Part shown: positions 6,502 to 12,049 of the stretch, piece after piece
Numbering within the stretch: the first letter of the stretch is position 1
Layout of the letters: each line of letters starts with the position of its first letter
Source of the DNA: an uncultured Porphyromonadaceae bacterium
GTDB taxonomy: Bacteria > Bacteroidota > Bacteroidia > Bacteroidales > CAMTPD01
Length of the DNA: 12,049 bases
Assembly: GCA_947074265.1 (NCBI GenBank)
Contig: CAMTPD010000016.1
Span: forward strand, 1-12,049
Direction of reading: 5' to 3'
The notes under the pieces: generated by a model
Databases searched by the model: none
Told to the model about the DNA's origin: nothing
What the model saw: the letters and a program-made list of their open reading frames with translations, nothing else
Position numbers and translations under genes: made by a program

Positions 6502-7350
6502 TTATTTCAACAGAGCTTCTGCACACATTTTACCGAATGCATTTGCTGCTAGCGGACTGTCGCCGGTAAGTAGTTTGCGATCGGTATAGCAAGCTCCACT
6601 GATATCATTGTTTAAAATCTCAACACCCAATGCTTTTATCTTTTCGCCATAATACCAAGGTAAATCACCGGGTACGTATCCGATCGATGGAAGTTGTTTG
6701 TCAATAGCATCGGGGAATGATTTCATTTTGTATCCTTTTAATGGGTATTTATCCGGCGATTCGTGCAAAGCTCCCGATAATAAAGCCGCCGGTCCATGGC
6801 AAATAGCTAGCATAAATTTATCTTCTTTCAATACCCAGTCAATCACTTGTTTCAGGTCTTCATTTGCAGGCAGACCAATCAAAGCTCCATGTCCGCCCGG
6901 AATGAATACAGCTGCATATTCATGATCAGACATCATCTTATTGGCAACAAAACTATGCAGACTCTTCGGATGCGTCAATTGTGTTTTGTATTTATCTATT
7001 ATTCCTTTTACGGCATCGTCTTCGGTAGGCATAGCCCACATTTCGAGTTGTACTTCTTTGCCCGTAGGGGTATAAATTTCGGCTTCAAAACCGGCAGCTT
7101 CAAAATGAAGAATCGGAACGAATGTTTCGACAGGATGGTTTCCGGTAGAAAACTTCTTTCCATTTGCCATTGTCAGATACTTCTCTTCCGTACATACTAC
7201 GAGTATCTTTTTGTTTTTATCCTTATTGGCTTCCGGATAGACTGTAAAATCATAGTTGGTCTTGAGGGGAACAAACATAGAGCGTGAATACAAAGACGGT
7301 TCATAACCAATACCGTCAAAAACAGGATCTTTACTTAGTTCTTGTGACAT
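6502..7350 (-). CDS. hchA: Hsp31/HchA-type glyoxalase III / deglycase-chaperone
   Basis: A 282-residue DJ-1/PfpI superfamily protein that aligns along its length with E. coli HchA, as recalled. Shared blocks are NGKKFSTGNHPVET (63-76), EMWAMP, HEYAAVFIPGGHGALIGLP (143-161), the nucleophile elbow AICHGPAA (182-189), FPDAIDKQLPSIGYVPG and DRKLLTGDSPLAAN. Catalytic residues are C184, H185 and D217, with E75 as the acidic partner. The family converts methylglyoxal to lactate and has holdase activity; protein deglycation is also reported. It is cytoplasmic, with no signal peptide. By my alignment two of the three metal ligands of E. coli HchA (H86, H123) are replaced by E84 and Y121, while E89 is kept. 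Single-gene unit with its own terminator. Confidence 0.93.
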   Translation of the reverse strand: MSQELSKDPVFDGIGYEPSLYSRSMFVPLKTNYDFTVYPEANKDKNKKILVVCTEEKYLTMANGKKFSTGNHPVETFVPILHFEAAGFEAEIYTPTGKEVQLEMWAMPTEDDAVKGIIDKYKTQLTHPKSLHSFVANKMMSDHEYAAVFIPGGHGALIGLPANEDLKQVIDWVLKEDKFMLAICHGPAALLSGALHESPDKYPLKGYKMKSFPDAIDKQLPSIGYVPGDLPWYYGEKIKALGVEILNNDISGACYTDRKLLTGDSPLAANAFGKMCAEALLK

Positions 7351-7365
7351 CTCAATGATTATTAA

Positions 7366-7386
7366 ATTGATAAATCAGTTATCAAT
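7366..7386. promoter_or_regulatory. Inverted repeat just upstream of hchA, possible operator
   Basis: ATTGATAA (7366-7373) and TTATCAAT (7379-7386) are perfect 8-bp arms with a 5-bp spacer. The dyad starts 15 bp upstream of the ATG, so it would lie in the leader or over the transcription start. There is no T tract, so it is not a terminator. Possible repressor site; regulator unknown. Confidence 0.4.
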
Positions 7387-7427
7387 CATAAAACAATCAC
7401 GTAAGAATATAAGTTTGTAAACGATGT

Positions 7428-7464
7428 AAAAAAAACCTCTGCGCGTCTCACGACGAGCAGAGGT
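7428..7464 (-). terminator. Rho-independent terminator of the recD2-type gene
   Basis: ACCTCTGC (7435-7442) pairs with GCAGAGGT (7457-7464), and the loop adds CGTC/GACG around TCAC. On the - strand the stem runs into eight T (7435-7428). It lies 64 bp past the helicase stop. Confidence 0.88.
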
Positions 7465-7528
7465 CACTAAAATCAAGTTTTTTTACCATGGAAAACACGT
7501 TAATTCAATTCTCAAACGTGCTTATATC

Positions 7529-9664
7529 TTAATCGGCCAGGGCCGGATTGAGTCGTTCTTTTAGTTTGGTGTTGCGCTTGAGCACCGCCATGTTGCGAAT
7601 GGCATAGGCGAGGGCTTTTGCCGTACCTATCAACACACAAATCTTTTTGGCACGCGTGATACCTGTATAGATCAGGTTGCGTTGCAGCATCACGAAGTGA
7701 TTCATCAGCACCGGCATCACCACGATGGGATACTCCGATCCCTGCGATTTGTGAATGGTGGTAGCATAAGCCAGCGACAGTTCGTCGAGCTCCGACACTT
7801 CATACTCCACGAGGTTGTCGTCGAAGTTGGCCGTAAGCGTTCGCTCTTCCAAATCCACATCAACCACATAACCCAAGTCGCCGTTGAAGACATTCTTGTC
7901 GTAGTTGTTGCGTACCTGCATCACGCGGTCGCCCTTGCAAAACATATAGCCACCACGATTCAGTCCCTCTTTGGAAGGATTCAGCGCACTCTGTAGCATC
8001 ACATTCAAGTTTGCCGCGCCCACCACGCCCCGTTGCATCGGCGTAAGTACCTGAATTTTGCTCGTCGGCATCTTGTAGGCCGAAGGAAGTCTGTCCTTCA
8101 CCAGCTCCACAATCTTATTCACAACCTCGGTAGGATCTTCAGCCTTGATAAAGAAAAAGTCGGTCTCTTTGCCATTGCTCAAGTCGGGCAGTTTACCCTG
8201 ATTGATCGCATGCGCGCTCATCACAATACGGCTCGATTGCGCCTGACGGAAAATGCGAATCAGGCGAATCACCGGAATCCTTTCGGAGTCGATGATATCA
8301 CGCAGCACATTGCCCGCGCCCACACTTGGCAACTGGTCGATGTCGCCCACCAGAATCAAGCGCATACCCGGCGGAATCGCCTTCATCAGACTGTTCATCA
8401 GTACAATGTCGATCATCGAACACTCATCTACGATCAGCGCGTCGCCCTCGAGCGGATTGTCGTCGTTGCGTTTGTAGCCATCCATGGGGCTGAACTCCAG
8501 CAATCGGTGAATCGTTTTTGCCTCCATGCCCGTAGCCTCGCTCATGCGTTTGGCAGCTCTACCCGTAGGTGCCGCCAGTCGAATATCCAGTCCGGCCGTT
8601 TTCAGAGCCGCGATAATCCCCTGCGTCGTAGTCGTTTTACCCGTACCCGGTCCGCCGGTCAGTACCATCACCTTCGAATCCACCGCCTGCTTAATGGCAG
8701 CAATCTGCACATCGTCGTATTCGATGCCCGTCTCTTTGGTAATCGCCTCCAAGTTGAACGAAGGCTGTTTCTTGTCGTTGCCCGGAGCCGTAAAAAGAGC
8801 CTCGAGTCGTTTGGCCGTGCCACATTCCGAGTGATAAAAAACAGGCAGGTAAATCGCCTCGTTTTCACACATCAAATCCTCATCGGCAAGCATCTGAGCC
8901 AAAGCCGCGGCAATAGCCTCCTGATCTGCCTCGAGTAGTTCGCAAGCCGACTTGATCAACTGTTCCTCCTCGGCATACACATGTCCGTCGTTTGCCAATT
9001 GATTCAGCGTGTACAGAATACCACTGCGACAACGGCGCAAGTCGTTCTTTTCGTAGCCCAGTTTAGAGGCAATCCCATCGGCCGTTTTAAAACCGATACC
9101 CCAGATATCATCGGCCAGTACATACGGATTACCCTTCACCTTGTCGATGCTCTCTTTGCCGTACTGACGGTATATTTTGGCCGCGTAGGTTGTGCTCACG
9201 CCATGCCCTTGTAAGAAAAGCATCACGTTTTTGATATCCTTTTGCTTTTCCCAGCTTACGCGAATCTGTTCGATTCGTTTATCGCCAATACCCGGCACTT
9301 CGTGTAGTCGCTGTATATCGCTTTCGATCACCTCGATGGTTTCGACGCCAAACTGACGCACAATCTGCTTCGCAAAAGCAGGGCCAATGCCTTTGACCAG
9401 TCCGCTACCCAGGTATTTTTCAATCCCCAGGATGGTGGCCGGCATCTCTTCCTGCCACGACTCTACCACAAACTGAGAGCCGTATTTCTTATCCACCTTC
9501 CAGTCGCCATCGCAGAGCAGGGTACTGCCTACAGGTACTTCGAGCAGACTGCCAACTAGCGTAACCGGATGTTTGTGTCCTTTTACGTTGACCTTCATGA
9601 CCGAGTATCCGTTTTCGGAGTTTTGATATGTGATGTGCTCTACAACGCAGCGAAGTTTGATCAT
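7529..9664 (-). CDS. recD2: RecD2-type ATP-dependent DNA helicase (SF1B)
   Basis: A 711-residue protein of about the usual RecD2 length. The N-terminal OB-like domain (1-70) and helix-hairpin-helix repeats (about 88-135 and 180-205, with EVPGIGDKRI and DIWGIGFKTADGIA) are followed by the helicase core: Walker A GGPGTGKT (337-344), APTGRAAKR (365-373), Walker B DECS (413-416), GDIDQLPSVG (440-449), IFRQ (471-474) and motif VI YTGITRAKK (666-674), preceded by AYATTIHKSQGSE. RecD2 enzymes unwind DNA 5'-3' independently of RecBC and act in repair and replication-fork maintenance. A -7 box 53-60 bp upstream and a terminator downstream make it a single-gene unit. The start MIKLRCVVEHITYQNSENGY is the family's usual N-terminus. 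Confidence 0.95.
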   Translation of the reverse strand: MIKLRCVVEHITYQNSENGYSVMKVNVKGHKHPVTLVGSLLEVPVGSTLLCDGDWKVDKKYGSQFVVESWQEEMPATILGIEKYLGSGLVKGIGPAFAKQIVRQFGVETIEVIESDIQRLHEVPGIGDKRIEQIRVSWEKQKDIKNVMLFLQGHGVSTTYAAKIYRQYGKESIDKVKGNPYVLADDIWGIGFKTADGIASKLGYEKNDLRRCRSGILYTLNQLANDGHVYAEEEQLIKSACELLEADQEAIAAALAQMLADEDLMCENEAIYLPVFYHSECGTAKRLEALFTAPGNDKKQPSFNLEAITKETGIEYDDVQIAAIKQAVDSKVMVLTGGPGTGKTTTTQGIIAALKTAGLDIRLAAPTGRAAKRMSEATGMEAKTIHRLLEFSPMDGYKRNDDNPLEGDALIVDECSMIDIVLMNSLMKAIPPGMRLILVGDIDQLPSVGAGNVLRDIIDSERIPVIRLIRIFRQAQSSRIVMSAHAINQGKLPDLSNGKETDFFFIKAEDPTEVVNKIVELVKDRLPSAYKMPTSKIQVLTPMQRGVVGAANLNVMLQSALNPSKEGLNRGGYMFCKGDRVMQVRNNYDKNVFNGDLGYVVDVDLEERTLTANFDDNLVEYEVSELDELSLAYATTIHKSQGSEYPIVVMPVLMNHFVMLQRNLIYTGITRAKKICVLIGTAKALAYAIRNMAVLKRNTKLKERLNPALAD

Positions 9665-9716
9665 AAATGCCGATATGTTTTTTTGGGGGATTTTAGAAAA
9701 TGCGATCTTGCTTTGG

Positions 9717-9724
9717 CAAAAGTA
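9717..9724 (-). promoter_or_regulatory. -7 box of the recD2 promoter
   Basis: On the - strand the sequence is TACTTTTG, an exact match to the Bacteroidetes -7 consensus TAnnTTTG. It would place the transcript start about 45 nt before the ATG. No clean TTTG is seen at -33. Confidence 0.5.
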
Positions 9725-9746
9725 GTTAAATAATCGATATTCTCTT

Positions 9747-9774
9747 CATTGAAAACGAAAAACTGTTTTCGATG
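9747..9774. repeat. First of two tandem inverted repeats
   Basis: CATTGAAAAC (9747-9756) and GTTTTCGATG (9765-9774) form a 10-bp stem with one T-G pair and an 8-nt loop. It lies upstream of the recD2 -7 box, 13 bp from the next hairpin, and shares the CATyGAA element with it. Confidence 0.5.
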
Positions 9775-9787
9775 GAGATGCAAAAAC

Positions 9788-9824
9788 GTTCTCATCGAAG
9801 AAGCAATTCCTCTTCGATGAGAAC
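9788..9824. terminator. 14-bp-stem hairpin, possible terminator of the primase-helicase transcript
   Basis: GTTCTCATCGAAGA (9788-9801) and TCTTCGATGAGAAC (9811-9824) are perfect arms around a 9-nt loop. On the - strand it is followed by GTTTTTG, on the + strand by AATCTTTT. No + strand gene lies just upstream, so if it is a terminator it most likely stops - strand read-through from the primase-helicase before recD2. It could instead be a binding site in the divergent promoter region. Confidence 0.55.
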
Positions 9825-9845
9825 AATCTTTTAAAGGTGTAAATG

Positions 9846-9877
9846 TTTGTATTATAACCGTTTAATTTGTATATTTA
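9846..9877 (+). promoter_or_regulatory. Bacteroidetes-type promoter of the DUF4248 gene
   Basis: TTTG (9846-9849), a 20-bp spacer and TATATTTA (9870-9877) match the -33 TTTG / -7 TAnnTTTG pattern with one mismatch in the last base. The expected transcript start is near 9884, leaving a leader of about 40 nt. Confidence 0.6.
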
Positions 9878-9923
9878 AGAGAAAAATATCGGGCAAAATG
9901 CTCCCTTAAATACGACAAATGTC

Positions 9924-10169
9924 ATGGAAAAATCAGCGATGTATAGCACCGAAACCGCCTTTGTATGCAAAAGTTACGCCTTTCAGGAACTGGCCATGCT
10001 CTATTGTGCCGACTGTGCTCCGGAGACAGCCTCGAAGACGCTGAGCAAGTGGATTCGCGAAACGCGCGGACTCCGCTCTGCACTCGAAGAATGTGGCTGG
10101 AAGCCTCGACAAAAACTCCTTTCGCCCAAGATGGTAGGCTGTATGGTGCACTACCTGGGTGAGCCCTGA
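9924..10169 (+). CDS. DUF4248-type small protein
   Basis: An 81-residue soluble protein. Residues 16-81 fit the DUF4248 pattern as I recall it: a KSYAFQELAMLY helix with an aromatic SY start, an APETASKTLSKWI helix (32-44), a central LRSALEECGW segment, and a closing LSPKMVGCMVHYLGEP. The arrangement of short helices suggests a winged or helix-turn-helix fold, but DNA binding is not shown. Members are small Bacteroidales proteins often met near HU-like proteins, VirE/primase-type proteins and cell-wall amidases. It has its own promoter and converges on the primase-helicase gene, with 18 bp between the stop codons. ATG 9924 is chosen; a second Met at 9939 would shorten it by five residues. Several longer antisense frames overlap it and are shadows. 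Confidence 0.82.
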   Translation: MEKSAMYSTETAFVCKSYAFQELAMLYCADCAPETASKTLSKWIRETRGLRSALEECGWKPRQKLLSPKMVGCMVHYLGEP

Positions 10170-10187
10170 TCTGCACACTGCAGAGCA

Positions 10188-12049
10188 TTACAACCACGAG
10201 ATATTGGGCTCGTTGGTATCGCCCGAGGGGTCTTCGTAGCGATTGGTGGTAACGTTAAAGTCGAGTGTGCAAGCACCCGGAGCACCAATCTCTACCCACT
10301 TGAGCTTTTCGAAAATGATGTCTACTTTCTGCCCAAATCCGCCTTGCTCCGAATAGTCGCGATACACGATGATACCGTAGTCGATGTGGTTGTAGAAGTT
10401 CGACGAGTTCATTACATCGTAGAGGTGAGGCACCCGAAACACCGGCATGCGACGTTGCTTGCCCGTTGCGGGAGTCAACCCACTCTCTTCGTTGGCCCCC
10501 TTGTATTTGCCCCGCCTATAAGTGTAGCCTTTTTGCTGATCGGCATACGGTGTATCCATTTTGCGGGGGTGAGCCACGACGAAAAACAAGATGTCGTGCA
10601 GTCGGGCAAAGCGGTGAATTTCGTCGAGAGCGATGTTGATCATATCGGTCTCCTTGCCCATCGCGTCGCGATCGATCCTGATCGCGTTGAACGGATCTAT
10701 CACCGCTACCTTGACTCCGTTGTGCTTTACCTCTAGTGCTATCGCCTCGAGAATATCCTTGAGGTTGGTAAGTGTGGGAGTGATAAAAATAAACTGATCA
10801 CACACCTTGAAGAAGGCCGTTTGGCACTCTTCGCTCGACATGTGTTCTTCGTTAAACTGCTTGCCGGTGAGCATCGAAACCATTTTGCTGGCGTGGTGTA
10901 CGTCGGGATGATTCTCGGGACTGTAGATAGCCGCCTTCCAGTCCAACTGTAGGTTGAGCAGCATCATCAGAAAGTCGAGAAAACCCGATTTGCCGTGACT
11001 GGGAATACCGCAGATAAGAGCCAACGTGCCCGTGCGCCAACTGGCAATCTCATCTAGCGGAGCAAATCCCAACTTCTCGCCCTTCATGCCACCGTTTTTG
11101 AAATACGCCATAAACTCGTCGAGCTTGCTACGCATATTCGTTGCACTCGGAGAGTTGTAAATCAATTTCGTGTGTTGTATTTTAGCTTCGATAAGGGCTT
11201 GCTCGCCTTGAGCTATCAGCAAGTCGTTGGCATCTTTTTGGTCGTCGAACGTGATGATGCTGCATCGGTAATACCCCCACCTGTCGAGCAGCGTCTGGCG
11301 CAGCGCGTCGCCCGCTTCGTCGGTGTCTACCGCCAGAAAGAAATGTTCGGTAGCCTCCAATTTGTTTGCATGCATCTGCATCCAGCCTTCCTGATCGCCC
11401 GCCGCGCCAAAGGGGAGCGAAATCACATTGTGCGCACCTACCTGCTTAAAAGCCAATGCATCCATCTCGCCCTCGGTTACGATCACCGACTTTTCGGTAC
11501 CCAGCGCATCGGCATTGTATACAAGCTTGGGCGTGTGGGCAAGGGCAAAGAAAAAGCCCTTTTTATCGAGAAAACGAAATTTGATGTTGTACTCTAAGCC
11601 GTCTTGTCGGTACACAAAGCCGATCATCTCTTGGTTGTCTTTGCCTATGGCACTAAACACCCCCATCTCTGTGGCCACCTCGCTGCTGATGCCCCGCCCT
11701 TGGAGCCAGGCGATGGCTTTACGGCTCAGCGTACGACGGGCAGGCGGATACTTCGCTTTGATTCGCTTGTCGCACTCGGCAGCGGTAAGCACCGGTTGCT
11801 GATCTGTAGGCTGTTGAGGCGGCAAATGGGTAGGAGCGGTTGCTTGCTTGTTGAACTGTTCCTTCTTCCATTCCTCTACGACCTCGTGGCACCATTCTCT
11901 GCAATGATGGCAAAATCCCGAACCACCCTTATCGCTTACATACCAGCGCAAGGTTTTTTCGTTCTTCTTTTTTCGTGTAGGTCCACAAAGCGGACATGCA
12001 TACATGGCACTATAGCGACGATTGATTTTGAGATTAAAAACTTGGTCTA
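10188..12049 (-). CDS. TWINKLE/T7 gp4-like primase-helicase (5' end may lie outside the window)
   Basis: The first in-window ATG (12005) gives 605 residues, but the frame is open for at least 14 more codons to the edge, and the first zinc ligand would be residue 4, so the real start is probably further right. Numbering from that ATG: zinc ribbon C4xxC7 and C32xxC35; TOPRIM domain with E178 in VTEGEMDAL and D227xD229 in AVDTDEAGD; a linker helix; then a RecA-like DnaB-family helicase with Walker A GIPSHGKS (333-340), Walker B VAVIDPF (433-439), VVAHPRKMD (476-484) and a late IDYGIIVYRDY motif (541-551). Such enzymes prime and unwind DNA at replication forks and occur in phages, plastids, mitochondria and mobile elements. 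This points to phage or mobile-element ancestry, though cellular copies exist in Bacteroidetes. It ends 18 bp from the convergent DUF4248 stop. Confidence 0.88.
   Translation of the reverse strand, partial: DQVFNLKINRRYSAMYACPLCGPTRKKKNEKTLRWYVSDKGGSGFCHHCREWCHEVVEEWKKEQFNKQATAPTHLPPQQPTDQQPVLTAAECDKRIKAKYPPARRTLSRKAIAWLQGRGISSEVATEMGVFSAIGKDNQEMIGFVYRQDGLEYNIKFRFLDKKGFFFALAHTPKLVYNADALGTEKSVIVTEGEMDALAFKQVGAHNVISLPFGAAGDQEGWMQMHANKLEATEHFFLAVDTDEAGDALRQTLLDRWGYYRCSIITFDDQKDANDLLIAQGEQALIEAKIQHTKLIYNSPSATNMRSKLDEFMAYFKNGGMKGEKLGFAPLDEIASWRTGTLALICGIPSHGKSGFLDFLMMLLNLQLDWKAAIYSPENHPDVHHASKMVSMLTGKQFNEEHMSSEECQTAFFKVCDQFIFITPTLTNLKDILEAIALEVKHNGVKVAVIDPFNAIRIDRDAMGKETDMINIALDEIHRFARLHDILFFVVAHPRKMDTPYADQQKGYTYRRGKYKGANEESGLTPATGKQRRMPVFRVPHLYDVMNSSNFYNHIDYGIIVYRDYSEQGGFGQKVDIIFEKLKWVEIGAPGACTLDFNVTTNRYEDPSGDTNEPNISWL

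Noticed and set aside
8033..8938. 301-codon + strand ORF antisense to the RecD2 helicase
   Set aside because: It is Arg/His/Gln-rich low-complexity translation typical of a shadow frame over a GC-rich conserved gene; the opposite strand carries all helicase motifs.
10170..10184. TCTGC-acact-GCAGA hairpin between the convergent DUF4248 and primase-helicase genes
   Set aside because: Only a 5-bp stem with no T tract on either side; too weak to call a terminator.
1..12049. CRISPR array, insertion sequence, tRNA/rRNA or attachment sites
   Set aside because: No regularly spaced repeats, transposase or integrase motifs, cloverleaf or rRNA-like sequence, and no flanking direct repeats were seen on reading both strands by eye.

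Overview
The window looks like chromosomal DNA from a gut-type Bacteroidales bacterium (Bacteroides/Parabacteroides-like). The evidence is the mix of gene families: a dockerin-bearing GH31 glycosidase, an HU-like protein of the long Bacteroidetes type, a DUF4248-type protein and a DUF4136-type lipoprotein. There are no clear Shine-Dalgarno sites, and two promoters match the Bacteroidetes TTTG / TAnnTTTG consensus. I cannot fix genus or species from this sequence.

Left part (1-5072). A large secreted GH31 glycoside hydrolase, whose 5' end lies outside the window, fills 1-3704 on the + strand. Its modules are a GH31 core, an FN3 domain, a CBM32-like F5/8C domain, a type I dockerin and a C-terminal cohesin-like domain. 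A strong hairpin terminator follows. A convergent DUF4136-like lipoprotein lies on the - strand. After it comes an AT-rich spacer of about 416 bp with two dyad motifs, then a 46-residue lipoprotein-like peptide on the + strand with a CxxC pair. A perfect 46-bp palindrome closes this part and probably terminates transcription from both sides.

Middle part (5073-7528), all on the - strand. In transcription order: an Hsp31/HchA-type deglycase with its own terminator, then a cassette of an HU-like DNA-binding protein, a leaderless GH73-type peptidoglycan hydrolase and a 34-residue single-TM peptide that stops 2 bp before the palindrome. This cassette resembles the HU / PG hydrolase / tiny membrane peptide groups that recur in Bacteroidales genomes without a settled function. 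A 10-bp-phased direct repeat lies upstream of the HU gene.

Right part (7529-12049). A RecD2-type helicase lies on the - strand with its own promoter and terminator. A DUF4248 protein is divergent from it on the + strand, with a good Bacteroidetes promoter. A TWINKLE/T7 gp4-like primase-helicase on the - strand converges on the DUF4248 gene, and its frame runs off the right edge. Two helicases, HU, DUF4248, a lysozyme-like enzyme and a tiny membrane peptide together suggest a DNA-handling accessory module, perhaps of phage or mobile-element descent. I see no integrase, att sites, CRISPR, IS or tRNA. The cassette with the small peptides is the best candidate for an undercharacterised system; most of the rest belongs to known families.
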